From contig NZ_JAPONB010000004.1 in assembly GCF_026676115.1 (NCBI RefSeq), positions 1 to 64,000 of the forward strand: 64,000 nucleotides of DNA, in the 5' to 3' direction. Positions 53,561-62,478 of the stretch are shown piece by piece (the stretch's first letter is position 1; each line of letters opens with the position of its first letter). Below the pieces are notes generated by a model. That model made no database searches. It saw only the letters and a list, made by a program, of their open reading frames with translations, and had not been told where the DNA came from. The translations under genes were made by a program, and so were the position numbers. Source of the stretch: Salinimicrobium sp. TH3 (lineage in GTDB: Bacteria; Bacteroidota; Bacteroidia; Flavobacteriales; Flavobacteriaceae).

Positions 53561-54508
53561 TTATTTTTTGAGTCCTATCTCGACCAGTCGCTGATGAAGA
53601 AATTCACCTGCAGTAATATCGGGATAAGTTTTTGGATGCTCATCATCAATACATTCTTCCAAACAATTTAGCGGCATTTCGCTGCGCGGGTGCATAAAAA
53701 ACGGAATGGAATATCGGGGGGTGCTCCACTGTTCCTTTGGAGGATTCACTACCCGGTGAATTGTACTTCGAAGTTTGTTGTTGGTATGCCTTTCCAGCAT
53801 ATCCCCAACATTGATAACCAATTCATCCTCCTTTGGAATAGCGTCAATCCATTCGCCATCCTTTCTTAAAACCTGAAGACCGCCTGTAGATGCCCCCATT
53901 AACAGGGTAATTAGATTAATGTCGCCATGAGCTCCTGCCCGTTCTGCCCCTTTGGGTTCTTCGGTGATAGGAGGGTAGTGAATAGGTCGTAATATACTGT
54001 TTCCGTTGCTTGCCCAATGATCAAAATAATGTTCATCAAGTCCAATGTATAGAGCAAGGGCTCTTAGAACATAGATCCCGGTTTTTTCAAGCATTCTGTA
54101 TGCTTCCATTCCTGTGTGGTTGAAGTCTGGAAGTTCTTCGACCTGTACATTTTCAGGATATTCTTCAATAAGATTGGCATCTTTGGAAGGTTCCTGTCCA
54201 AAATGCCAGAATTCCTTAAGATCCCCTTCTTTCTTTCCTTTTGCATGTTCTTTTCCGAAGGAAATGTATCCTCGCTGGCCCGCAAGGCCTTCGATTTCAT
54301 ATTTCTTTTTAGTTTCGACCGGCAGGTCAAAAAAGTTTTTTACTTCTTTATATAGCTCAGACACAAGATTATCGCTCAAAAAATGATTTTTTAAAGCGAC
54401 AAATCCTATTTCTTCGTAGGCTTTACCTATTTCGTTTACAAATTTCTGCTTTCGCTTTGGGTCATCAGACAAAAAGTCTGCAAGGTCAACACTGGGAATG
54501 TTGTTCAT
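53561..54508 (-). CDS. 2-oxoglutarate/Fe(II) oxygenase, isopenicillin-N-synthase-like
   Basis: This is a non-haem iron oxygenase of 315 aa. It has the DIOX_N region (IPSVDLADFLSDD) and the iron facial triad with His and Asp in GAHGDINLITLLM and a distal His in STIHRVVNPP. The 2-oxoglutarate-binding Arg/Ser is in RYSIPFFMHP. Substrate is unknown. Starts at 54538 and 54514 also exist; 54508 (MNNIPSV) best matches the family beginning. Confidence 0.88.
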   Translation of the reverse strand: MNNIPSVDLADFLSDDPKRKQKFVNEIGKAYEEIGFVALKNHFLSDNLVSELYKEVKNFFDLPVETKKKYEIEGLAGQRGYISFGKEHAKGKKEGDLKEFWHFGQEPSKDANLIEEYPENVQVEELPDFNHTGMEAYRMLEKTGIYVLRALALYIGLDEHYFDHWASNGNSILRPIHYPPITEEPKGAERAGAHGDINLITLLMGASTGGLQVLRKDGEWIDAIPKEDELVINVGDMLERHTNNKLRSTIHRVVNPPKEQWSTPRYSIPFFMHPRSEMPLNCLEECIDDEHPKTYPDITAGEFLHQRLVEIGLKK

Positions 54509-54609
54509 TTCCATAAGATCATGTTTTATATGTATCACAAAGTTAAATAAATTACTAAGAGTGCAGTGGGGTTTAAATTTTTCTTAATAACAAGGAGTTC
54601 AAATTTAAT

Positions 54610-54617
54610 TACATTTG
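54610..54617 (+). promoter_or_regulatory. -7 promoter element (TACATTTG) for the E1 fusion gene
   Basis: This is an exact TAnnTTTG match that overlaps the first possible start (TTG 54615), pointing to ATG 54636 as the true start. Confidence 0.5.
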
Positions 54618-54635
54618 AGAAATCAATTCTTACAT

Positions 54636-56645
54636 ATGGAAATTAGAGAAACTCCATTTCAACCAAATATAAAATTCGACAGGACCAATTTTCAGGATGA
54701 GCAGCTCCTCACATTATACAAGGCTTTATTAAAGCCGCGACTAATAGAAGAAAAAATGCTGGTGCTGTTAAGGCAGGGAAAGATTTCCAAATGGTTTAGC
54801 GGGATTGGCCAGGAGGCTATTTCAATAGGTGTGACACTTTCTCTTGATATAGATGAGTATATCCTGCCAATGCACCGAAATCTCGGAGTATTTACAGCGA
54901 GAGAAATTCCGCTTTTCAGGTTATTCAGTCAGTGGCAGGGAAAAGCATCCGGCTTTACAAAGGGTCGGGATCGTAGCTTCCATTTTGGAACCCAGGAATT
55001 TAAGATCGTGGGAATGATCTCACATTTGGGGCCACAATTGGGTGTGGCCGACGGAATTGCCCTCGCACACAGGCTTCAAAAAGAGCAAAAGATCACTGCA
55101 GTTTTTACCGGTGAAGGAGGGACCAGTGAAGGAGATTTTCATGAAGCTCTTAATATAGCTTCGGTATGGAAACTCCCGGTATTGTTTTGTATTGAGAACA
55201 ATGGATACGGGCTTTCCACCCCAACATCGGAACAGTTCAATTGCGAGCATATCGCCGATCGTGCTATAGGTTATGGTATGGAAGCCCATATCATTGACGG
55301 GAACAATATTCTTGAGGTATACGAAAAGATCTCTCACCTGGCCGAAAGTATGCGTAAAAATCCCCGACCGGTTTTAGTGGAATTCAAAACCTTTAGAATG
55401 CGTGGGCATGAAGAAGCCAGCGGAACAAAATATGTGCCCAATGATTTAATGGAGGAGTGGGCAAAAAAAGATCCTGTGGACAACTTCAAAGAATTCCTGT
55501 TAGCCGAAAATATTCTTTCTGAAGATCTGGATTCCATTTTAAAAAGCGAAATCAAACAAGAAATAAATGACGACCTAAAAAAGGCCAATGCAGAACCCTT
55601 TATTGATTTTGATGAAACTAAAGAATTAAATGATGTATACAAAGAGTTTGTATATGAAGAAGTTAATCATTCGAAAGAAACTGAAGAACTCAGGTTCATA
55701 GATGCAATTTCAGGAGGCTTGCGCCAATCTATGCAACGTCATGAGAATTTGATTCTTATGGGCCAGGACATTGCAGAATATGGAGGAGTATTTAAGATTA
55801 CAGAGAACTTCGTTGAAGAATTTGGCAGGGAAAGAGTTCGCAATACTCCTATTTGTGAATCTGGAATTGTGGAAACAGCTATGGGCCTTTCGATTAAAGG
55901 AATGAAGGCTTTGGTGGAGATGCAGTTTGCCGATTTTGTGAGTTCAGGATTTAACCCGGTTGTAAATTATTTGGCCAAAGTGAACTACCGTTGGAATCAA
56001 AATGCCGATGTAGTTATAAGAATGCCTTGTGGGGCAGGGGTTGGAGCAGGACCGTTCCACAGTCAAACTAATGAAGCCTGGTTTACCAAAACACCCGGTT
56101 TGAAAGTAGTTTATCCTGCATTCCCATATGATGCTAAAGGCCTTTTAAATACAGCAATTAATGATCCCAATCCTGTACTTTTCTTTGAGCATAAGGTGCT
56201 TTATCGCAGCATACGGCAACAGGTGCCAAAGGATTATTACACCCTGCCCCTGGGGAAAGCAGCATTGTTAAAGGAGGGGGGAGATATTACAGTTATAAGC
56301 TTTGGAGCTGCCGTGCACTGGGCTTTGGAAACACTTGAAGCTCATCCCCATATAAAAGCAGACCTGGTAGACCTGCGAAGCCTGCAGCCTTTGGATACCG
56401 AAACTATTTTCTCTTCAGTCAGGAAAACAGGAAAAGTAATTATTCTTCAGGAAGATAGTCTATTCGGGGGTCTGGGATCGGATATCGCCGCCATGATCGC
56501 CGAAAACTGTTTTGAATTTCTGGATGCACCGGTAATGAGGGTAGCAAGTCTTGAAACCCCCATCCCGTTCTCAAAAGCCCTGGAAGAAGGTTACCTTCCT
56601 AAAAGGCGTTTTGAAGATAAAATTCTTGAATTATTGAAGTATTAA
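54636..56645 (+). CDS. Fused alpha/beta E1 of a branched-chain 2-oxoacid dehydrogenase
   Basis: This thiamine-diphosphate enzyme decarboxylates 2-oxoacids (probably branched-chain) for the lipoyl E2 subunit, feeding branched-chain fatty-acid precursors. The alpha part (about 25-320) has GIGQEAISIGVTL, MHRNLGVFTARE and the TPP motif GEGGTSEGDFHEALNIASVW...CIENN. The beta part (about 355-669) has MGQDIAEYGGVFKITENF, CESGIVETAMGLSIKGMK and GAGVGAGPFHSQ. Fusion of both chains is common in Bacteroidetes. E2 and E3 are not in the window. Confidence 0.93.
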   Translation: MEIRETPFQPNIKFDRTNFQDEQLLTLYKALLKPRLIEEKMLVLLRQGKISKWFSGIGQEAISIGVTLSLDIDEYILPMHRNLGVFTAREIPLFRLFSQWQGKASGFTKGRDRSFHFGTQEFKIVGMISHLGPQLGVADGIALAHRLQKEQKITAVFTGEGGTSEGDFHEALNIASVWKLPVLFCIENNGYGLSTPTSEQFNCEHIADRAIGYGMEAHIIDGNNILEVYEKISHLAESMRKNPRPVLVEFKTFRMRGHEEASGTKYVPNDLMEEWAKKDPVDNFKEFLLAENILSEDLDSILKSEIKQEINDDLKKANAEPFIDFDETKELNDVYKEFVYEEVNHSKETEELRFIDAISGGLRQSMQRHENLILMGQDIAEYGGVFKITENFVEEFGRERVRNTPICESGIVETAMGLSIKGMKALVEMQFADFVSSGFNPVVNYLAKVNYRWNQNADVVIRMPCGAGVGAGPFHSQTNEAWFTKTPGLKVVYPAFPYDAKGLLNTAINDPNPVLFFEHKVLYRSIRQQVPKDYYTLPLGKAALLKEGGDITVISFGAAVHWALETLEAHPHIKADLVDLRSLQPLDTETIFSSVRKTGKVIILQEDSLFGGLGSDIAAMIAENCFEFLDAPVMRVASLETPIPFSKALEEGYLPKRRFEDKILELLKY

Positions 56646-56774
56646 GAAAGAATTGGCTGGATCTTTTATTTGTTAGGATATCTTTACAAAAAAATTGTTA
56701 AATAAGTAATAATCTTTTGTGTGGCGGGAGGTCGAAATGTAATTTAGAGTAACTAATCACTAAAACCTTAAATT

Positions 56775-56936
56775 ATGATACGATTAATCGTTATCTTTTT
56801 AATCATCGCAATTATCGCTGCCATTTTTGGATTTGGGGGAATTGCAGAAGGTGCTGCCGATATTGCGCAGATTATCTTTTACATCTTCCTGGTTCTACTT
56901 GTAATAGCCCTTATAAGCAGGCTATTTAGAAGATAA
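56775..56936 (+). CDS. DUF1328 two-helix membrane mini-protein
   Basis: This 53-aa inner-membrane protein has two helices, [21 protein letters not shown] and [19 protein letters not shown], joined by EGAAD. It is the pattern of DUF1328/YtjA proteins, which are often induced by envelope or general stress, although their function is not known. It is short, but the frame, the motif [14 protein letters not shown] and the following terminator make it convincing. Confidence 0.9.
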   Translation: MIRLIVIFLIIAIIAAIFGFGGIAEGAADIAQIIFYIFLVLLVIALISRLFRR

Positions 56937-56950
56937 TCGTAGACGGAACA

Positions 56951-57000
56951 AATCCAGTGTCATTGAAAAATATTATAGTCGTGACATTGGATTTTTTTAT
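56951..57000 (+). terminator. Terminator after the DUF1328 gene
   Basis: A 12-bp stem AATCCAGTGTCA/TGACATTGGATT (one G-T pair, 56951-56962 with 56982-56993) is followed by a run of T. Confidence 0.8.
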
Positions 57001-57017
57001 TAATCAAAAATCATAGA

Positions 57018-57494
57018 ATGAAGAAAATTGCTTTTTTATTTTTCAGTTTAGCTTTCCTCGTATCCTGCGGTTCCAGTCGCGTTGTAGACGAAGCCAGGGA
57101 AACCATGAGAGGAGACTGGCAGTTAACCAGTATAACCTATCCCGGGAATGACCAGAATATTCAGGTTTCCCTTTTGAACGATATCCCAGCAAGATGCCTT
57201 GAAGGCAGTAGCTGGATGTTCGTGTCCAATAATAATACAGGATCCTATGAACCTTCGGGGATCAACTGTGATTCGAATGCACAGTTTTTTATCTGGTCTA
57301 TCGACGGTGCCGGTGGAGCAATGGGTAATTACGACCTAATGCTTAAACCCACCAACGAAGATTACAAATCTGAGCTTGGCAACCAGGGTTACAGGATCAA
57401 TCTCACTCATCTTTCGGGCGACCAAATGACGTGGGAACAAACTGTAAACTTTGAAGGAAAGCCCTTTACAATTAAAATGAACTTTAATAAATAA
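57018..57494 (+). CDS. Lipocalin-like lipoprotein
   Basis: This is a 158-aa lipoprotein with lipobox FLVSCGSS (Cys17). A lipocalin-type beta-barrel follows (MRGDWQLTSITYPG, SSWMFVSNNNTGSYEPSG, TWEQTVNFEGKPFTIKMNF). These proteins sit in the outer membrane and may bind a hydrophobic ligand. It lies 11 bases upstream of the OmpA-family gene and is probably cotranscribed with it. Confidence 0.8.
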   Translation: MKKIAFLFFSLAFLVSCGSSRVVDEARETMRGDWQLTSITYPGNDQNIQVSLLNDIPARCLEGSSWMFVSNNNTGSYEPSGINCDSNAQFFIWSIDGAGGAMGNYDLMLKPTNEDYKSELGNQGYRINLTHLSGDQMTWEQTVNFEGKPFTIKMNFNK

Positions 57495-57505
57495 TTGAAT
57501 TTACT

Positions 57506-58201
57506 ATGAAAATGAGACAGAACAAATTATTTGCTTTTTTATTTACAGCCCTCATACTGTTTGTGGGATGTGATGCCACAAGAAATGCGAGTAACAAACA
57601 AAAAGGAACCGTTATAGGTGCCACAGGTGGTGCCGTTGTTGGCGGTGTTGTAGGTAATAATGTCGGAGAAGGAAATACCGCTTTAGGAGCCATTATTGGT
57701 GGAGTTGTAGGTGGTGCTGCCGGAGCGTACATTGGAAACCGAATGGACAAACAGGCCCAGGAGATCGAACAGGAGATCCCGGGAGCTGAAGTAGAAAGAG
57801 TTGGGGAAGGTATCAATGTTACTTTTGACGAAACCAGCGGAGTGTATTTTGCTACAGATAAATATGCAATTGAAGGCCAGTCCAGAGAAGCATTAATGAA
57901 ACTTGCCAACATCTTCCAGGAATATCCCGATACTAATATTCTTGTAGAAGGACATACAGACAACACAGGAAGTGATGCTTATAACCTCACCCTTTCAAAG
58001 AACAGGGCACAGGCCGTTACAAATTTCCTAACCAGCCAGGGAATCTCTCAGGGAAGAATCGAGACAAAATGGTACGGGGAGGCACAGCCTAAGTATGATA
58101 ACTCTACTGTAGAAGGTCGTTCCAAGAACCGTAGGGTAGAGCTTGCCATTGTGGCCAGCGAAGAACTTAAAGAAGAAGCAAAAGAAAAGGCCGGCAATTA
58201 A
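57506..58201 (+). CDS. OmpA-family lipoprotein with glycine zipper
   Basis: This 231-aa outer-membrane lipoprotein ties the envelope to peptidoglycan. The lipobox LFVGCDAT is followed by a glycine-zipper stretch (about 32-80, IGATGGAVVGGVVGNNVGEG, IIGGVVGGAAGAYIGNRM). The OmpA C-terminal domain (about 105-220) has VYFATDKYAI, LVEGHTDNTGSDAYNLTLSKNRA and GRSKNRRVELAI, with the meso-DAP-binding Asp and Arg. It follows the lipocalin-like gene closely and ends in a terminator. Confidence 0.93.
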   Translation: MKMRQNKLFAFLFTALILFVGCDATRNASNKQKGTVIGATGGAVVGGVVGNNVGEGNTALGAIIGGVVGGAAGAYIGNRMDKQAQEIEQEIPGAEVERVGEGINVTFDETSGVYFATDKYAIEGQSREALMKLANIFQEYPDTNILVEGHTDNTGSDAYNLTLSKNRAQAVTNFLTSQGISQGRIETKWYGEAQPKYDNSTVEGRSKNRRVELAIVASEELKEEAKEKAGN

Positions 58202-58220
58202 TATTCCGGTATAAAGTTTA

Positions 58221-58247
58221 AAACCCGGTTTATGCCGGGTTTTTTTA
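58221..58247 (+). terminator. Terminator between ompA-like gene and the PKS cluster
   Basis: The stem AACCCGG/CCGGGTT with loop TTTATG is followed by seven T. An ATG in the loop could start the next frame at 58232, but that would place the start inside the hairpin. Confidence 0.8.
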
Positions 58248-58264
58248 TTCCCAATAAAAACTGG

Positions 58265-59383
58265 ATGCGTAAGGACAGGATCATTATTGTTGGCGGCGGC
58301 CTGGCAGGTTTAACAGCAGCCATACACCTGGCTCAAAAAGGACAAAAAATCATCCTTTTTGAGAAGGATACTTTTCCTCACCATAAAGTCTGTGGGGAAT
58401 ATCTTTCTCGAGAAGTTAAACCCTATCTCGATGATCTGGGCGTGCAACTAAGTAAATTGCAACCAAAGATTATCGATAAACTTTTATATAGCACACTATC
58501 GGGGCGGTCTGTGCATGTAGATCTGCCTTTGGGTGCTTTTGGAATCAGTCGCTTTGCGTTGGATGATCTGTTTTATGAAACTGCTAAAGAAAATGGAGTA
58601 GAAGTCATTCAGGAAAAGGTGCTGGCAATTAATTATTTAGAAAATCATTTTAAAGTTATTACTTCAAAAGAGGAATATCTGGCAGATTTTGTTCTCGGTA
58701 GCTTCGGAAAAAGGTCACTTCTCGATAAAAATCTGGGAAGGAAATTTTTTAAGGAACCGGCGCCATGGGTGGCAGTAAAAAGCCATTACCGGCTGAAGGA
58801 TTTTCCTGAGGACCTGGTTGCTTTACACAACTTCAATGGTGGCTACTGTGGACTCTCCCGAACAGAGTCCGGGGATATTAACATGTGTTACCTGGCCACT
58901 TATGAAAGTTTTAAGCAGCATAAGGATCCGGGAAAATTCAATGAAAAAGTACTTCGGAAAAACCCATTTTTGGATAGTTTTCTTGCGGAAGCCTGTCCGG
59001 TATTTGAACAGCCGCTTACTATTGCACAAATATCCTTCAGCAAAAAAGAAGCTGTGGAAGATCACGTGCTTATGCTGGGAGATGCCGCCGGTCTTATCCA
59101 TCCGCTTTGCGGGAATGGAATGGCCATCGCAATTCACAGTGCAAAAATTGCTTCTGAAGAAATCCTTAAGCATATAGAAAAGGGAAGTAGTCGGGAAAAA
59201 ATGGAACTGGCCTACCGCCAACGGTGGAAAAAAACCTTTTCTGGAAGATTTACAACAGCAGGATGGCTACAAAAGATCCTGCTAAGGGAAAAACTTGCAG
59301 AAGTTTCTCAAACTCTCATCTCAGGTCTTCCTTTTCTGCTGCCAAAGCTCATTAAGCAAACCCATGGAGAACCTATAGAATAA
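58265..59383 (+). CDS. FAD-dependent oxidoreductase (geranylgeranyl-reductase-like) of the PKS cluster
   Basis: This is a 372-aa flavoprotein of the p-hydroxybenzoate-hydroxylase/geranylgeranyl reductase group. The Rossmann FAD site IIIVGGGLAGLTAAIHLAQKG is followed by a CGEYLS motif region and a second FAD motif LMLGDAAGLIHPLCGNGMAIA. It could hydroxylate an aromatic ring or reduce a double bond of the product. ATG 58265 is preferred because 58232 lies in the terminator. Its stop overlaps the ATG of the methyltransferase (TAATG), so the cluster genes are coupled. Confidence 0.9.
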   Translation: MRKDRIIIVGGGLAGLTAAIHLAQKGQKIILFEKDTFPHHKVCGEYLSREVKPYLDDLGVQLSKLQPKIIDKLLYSTLSGRSVHVDLPLGAFGISRFALDDLFYETAKENGVEVIQEKVLAINYLENHFKVITSKEEYLADFVLGSFGKRSLLDKNLGRKFFKEPAPWVAVKSHYRLKDFPEDLVALHNFNGGYCGLSRTESGDINMCYLATYESFKQHKDPGKFNEKVLRKNPFLDSFLAEACPVFEQPLTIAQISFSKKEAVEDHVLMLGDAAGLIHPLCGNGMAIAIHSAKIASEEILKHIEKGSSREKMELAYRQRWKKTFSGRFTTAGWLQKILLREKLAEVSQTLISGLPFLLPKLIKQTHGEPIE

Positions 59384-60090
59384 TGGTGAATACTACATAT
59401 AGATCCAACCAGAAGGAGATCATGGACGATCTTGATATGCAGGGGGAAGAGCTGGAGAAGACCCTTAAGGACCTGGATAAGGTAAATCTGTGGCTGGGCG
59501 GCAATAAAATCACTGTTGAAGGGGTTGAAAAGCTCCTTAAAAGTTGTTGCTACACAAGGCCAATAAGGATCATTGATGTGGGTTGCGGTAACGGGAGTAT
59601 CTTAAAAGAAGTTGCTGACTTCGGGCGCAAAACCGGGGAAAAATTTGAGTTAATGGGAATAGACGCCAACCAAAATGCAATGGCGATCGCAGAGGAAAAT
59701 CTTGCGGCATATCCCGAGGTTACTTTTAAAGGGATGGATGTGTTTTCAGAAGAATTTAGAACCCTGGAAGCAGATATTATTTTATGTACCTTAACCCTGC
59801 ATCACTTCAATGATGAGCATATAAAAAAGCTTATGAAAACTTTTACACAAAAGGCCGGCCTTGGGATAGTTATTAACGACTTAAAAAGGAGCAGGGCTGC
59901 GTATTACCTTTTTAAAGCTTTTTGTGCCGCTTTTGGAATAAGGGAGATCAATCGTAAGGATGGCTTAACTTCCATCCTTAGAAGCTTTAAAAAAAAGGAA
60001 CTGGAAAACTTTGGAAAGGGCCTCCAGGCAAGCCGGCAGGAGATCAATTCTAAATGGGCCTTTAGATATCAATGGATCTTATATAAATAG
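59383..60090 (+). CDS. Class I SAM-dependent methyltransferase of the PKS cluster
   Basis: This 235-aa methyltransferase has motif I IIDVGCGNGSILKEV (from about residue 63), the acidic LMGIDANQNAMA, and LCTLTLHHFNDEH. It most likely methylates an oxygen or carbon of the product made by the type III PKS 10 bases downstream, by analogy with methyltransferases found in phenolic-lipid and alkylpyrone operons. The N-terminal stretch (MDDLDMQGEELEKTLKDLD) is helical and typical of small UbiE/PKS-associated enzymes. Confidence 0.88.
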   Translation: MVNTTYRSNQKEIMDDLDMQGEELEKTLKDLDKVNLWLGGNKITVEGVEKLLKSCCYTRPIRIIDVGCGNGSILKEVADFGRKTGEKFELMGIDANQNAMAIAEENLAAYPEVTFKGMDVFSEEFRTLEADIILCTLTLHHFNDEHIKKLMKTFTQKAGLGIVINDLKRSRAAYYLFKAFCAAFGIREINRKDGLTSILRSFKKKELENFGKGLQASRQEINSKWAFRYQWILYK

Positions 60091-60099
60091 AAGAAAAGA

Positions 60100-61152
60100 A
60101 TGAGTGTAAGAATAACTACTGTGGCAAAACAACTCCCACCATACTCCCGCGAGACCCGGGAGGTAATTCCTTTTGTAGAAACCTGGCTGGATGGACAGGA
60201 GGAGAGGTACAAGCGTAAAGTCATCAAGATCTTTGAAGGAGCTGCGGTTGATAAACGATATTCCATAATGGAACCTTCGGAAGTTTTTACTGCAACTTCC
60301 TTCGAAGACAAGAATAAGATCTACTCCAGGGAAGTAAAGAAACTGGGTTACGGGGCGCTTAAAAAGGCATTGGAACAGGCAAACTGGGAGGCAAATTCCA
60401 TTGATTTTATCATTACGGTAAGCTGTACCGGAATCATGATCCCTTCCCTTGATGCATTTCTTATCAATGAACTGCAAATGCGGCAGGATGTCACGCGTTT
60501 GCCGGTAACCGAGATGGGCTGTGCCGCAGGAATCTCAGGCCTAATCTACGCTAACAGTTTTTTAAAGGCACATCCCGGGAAGAGAGCTGCCGTTATTGCC
60601 GTTGAGAGTCCTACCGCAACCTTTCAACTTGAAGATTTTTCCATGGCCAATATGGTGAGTGCAGCCATTTTTGGTGACGGTGCAGCCTGTGTTCTATTGT
60701 CTTCGGAAGAGGAGGCAGTGGGTCCAAAAATAGTGGGAGATGATATGTACCATTTCTTTGATGCCACTCATCTTATGGGATTCGACCTCACTGACCTCGG
60801 ACTAAAAATGGTTCTCGATCCCGATGTGCCTCAAACCATAGCCGATCATTTTCCGGAGATCATTCATCCTTTCCTTGAAAAAAATAATTCTTCTATTGAA
60901 AAAGTGGACCATTTGATCTTCCATCCCGGAGGAAAAAAAATTGTACAGACAGTTGAAGATCTTTTTGGTAAATTGGGTAAGAATATAGATGATACAAGGG
61001 AGGTGCTGCGGCTTTACGGTAATATGAGCAGTGCTACGGTACTCTATGTTCTGGAAAGATTTCTTAATAAGCCAATTAAAAAAGGGGAACAGGGACTTAT
61101 GCTAAGTTTTGGACCCGGATTTTCGGCTCAAAAAATACTTTTGGAATGGTAA
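60100..61152 (+). CDS. Type III polyketide synthase (chalcone-synthase-like)
   Basis: This homodimeric condensing enzyme extends an acyl starter with malonyl-CoA and cyclises the poly-beta-ketone. It is a thiolase fold of 350 aa with the full catalytic triad: Cys141 in TEMGCAAGISG, His275 in IFHPGGKK and Asn308 in YGNMSSATV, plus the terminal SFGPGFSAQ loop. Bacterial relatives make alkylresorcinols, alkylpyrones or phloroglucinols, and the starter cannot be read from sequence. The stop overlaps the start of the reductase gene by 7 bases, so they are translationally coupled. Confidence 0.95.
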   Translation: MSVRITTVAKQLPPYSRETREVIPFVETWLDGQEERYKRKVIKIFEGAAVDKRYSIMEPSEVFTATSFEDKNKIYSREVKKLGYGALKKALEQANWEANSIDFIITVSCTGIMIPSLDAFLINELQMRQDVTRLPVTEMGCAAGISGLIYANSFLKAHPGKRAAVIAVESPTATFQLEDFSMANMVSAAIFGDGAACVLLSSEEEAVGPKIVGDDMYHFFDATHLMGFDLTDLGLKMVLDPDVPQTIADHFPEIIHPFLEKNNSSIEKVDHLIFHPGGKKIVQTVEDLFGKLGKNIDDTREVLRLYGNMSSATVLYVLERFLNKPIKKGEQGLMLSFGPGFSAQKILLEW

Positions 61153-61940
61153 AGGATTTTAAAGGAAAAGATTACTGGGCCCTTGTGCTGGGCGGGAGTA
61201 GTGGACTTGGCTTTGCTTCGGCAAAAAAGCTGGCCCAACATGGAATGAATATTCTTGTAGTTCACCGGGACAGGAAAGATGATCTGCCCGAAATAAAATC
61301 GGCTTTTGATGAGATTCGCGACCTGGGCGTAAAACTGCATTCCTTTAACCGCGATGCCACCAGGAAAGACCGGCGGGAAGAGATAAAAAGTGAAATGCAG
61401 GAGATCATGGGGGAGACAGGAAAAGTACGAACCATGATTCACAGCATCTCGAAAGGAAATTTAAAATCCATGAAGGGAGAAGAACCTACCCTGCGCAATG
61501 ATGATTTTCAGCAAACCATTGATGCCATGGCCATAAGTCTTTACGACTGGACACGATTGATCTATGACGCCCATTTATTTTCTAAAGACGCAAGAATACT
61601 TTCCTTTACGAGTGAAGGAAATACTAAGGCCTGGAAGGACTATGCGGCAGTTTCGGCGGCCAAGGTTGCGCTGGAAGCAATTACCCGCAGCATAGCATTG
61701 GAATTTGCTCCGGAAGGTATCCGGGCCAATTGTATCCAAGCGGGAGTAACGGTGACCCGTTCCCTCGAATTGATCCCCAGCTATGAAACCCTGCGACAGC
61801 ATGCCCTTAAACGCAATCCTTTTAAGCGGCTTACAACTCCAACAGATATAGCTAACGCTGTTTATCTTTTAAGCAAGGATGAAGCAAGCTGGATCACCGG
61901 AACTGTGATCCCGGTAAATGGAGGGGAACACCTCAAGTAA
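61146..61940 (+). CDS. SDR-family enoyl-ACP reductase (FabL/FabI-like)
   Basis: This is a 264-aa short-chain dehydrogenase with the NADPH-binding GGSSGLG (16-22) and the active-site pair Tyr166 and Lys173. The Y-x6-K spacing is that of FabI/FabL enoyl-ACP reductases, not the Y-x3-K of ordinary SDRs. The end SWITGTVIPVNGGEHL is typical of the fold. It would perform the last reduction of each chain-elongation cycle, or tailor the PKS product. It is the bridge between the PKS half and the fatty-acid-synthase half of the cluster. Confidence 0.85.
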   Translation: MVKDFKGKDYWALVLGGSSGLGFASAKKLAQHGMNILVVHRDRKDDLPEIKSAFDEIRDLGVKLHSFNRDATRKDRREEIKSEMQEIMGETGKVRTMIHSISKGNLKSMKGEEPTLRNDDFQQTIDAMAISLYDWTRLIYDAHLFSKDARILSFTSEGNTKAWKDYAAVSAAKVALEAITRSIALEFAPEGIRANCIQAGVTVTRSLELIPSYETLRQHALKRNPFKRLTTPTDIANAVYLLSKDEASWITGTVIPVNGGEHLK

Positions 61941-62043
61941 AGTTAGCACTGTTCAATCTTCAGCAGGCAGCATAGGGGAATATAGAAATAGGATCTGAAA
62001 AAAATAAATATTAAAAAATCATTCATAACTCGTTGATATAACC

Positions 62044-62478
62044 TTGAATTTTGAATCTCTGATAAATTTACTTCCCTATTCTGAACCTTTCCTTTTTGTG
62101 GATGAGCTGGAAGAGGTGACCGAAAAGGGCATTTCAGGAACTTATACATTTAAAAAGGACGCCTATTTCTACCGTGGACATTTTAAGGATAATCCTGTTA
62201 CTCCCGGTGTGATCTTAACCGAATGTATGGCCCAGATCGGGGTGGTTTGCCTCGGAATATTTCTTCTGAAGGACCGGGAACTGGAAAACTTTGGAGTTGC
62301 TTTATCAAATGCAACAGTAAATTACTATTTACCTGTTTTGCCCGGGGAAAAAGTGAAAGTAGTTTCTGAAAAAGAATATTTCAGGTTCAACAAGTTGAAA
62401 TGTAAAGTACAAATGTTTAATGCTGAAGAAAAACTCGTTTGCAGGGGAGAAATTTCAGGAATGATAAAAGCTGAATGA
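62044..62478 (+). CDS. FabZ-like 3-hydroxyacyl-ACP dehydratase
   Basis: This 144-aa hotdog-fold protein has the FabZ active site: His46 in RGHFKDNPVTPG and Glu60 in GVILTECMAQIG. It would dehydrate 3-hydroxyacyl-ACP to enoyl-ACP. The start is TTG; an upstream stop and the absence of any ATG in frame leave no better choice. About 100 non-coding bases (61941-62043) precede it, so it may have its own promoter. Its stop overlaps the ATG of the ketosynthase (ATGA). Confidence 0.87.
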   Translation: MNFESLINLLPYSEPFLFVDELEEVTEKGISGTYTFKKDAYFYRGHFKDNPVTPGVILTECMAQIGVVCLGIFLLKDRELENFGVALSNATVNYYLPVLPGEKVKVVSEKEYFRFNKLKCKVQMFNAEEKLVCRGEISGMIKAE

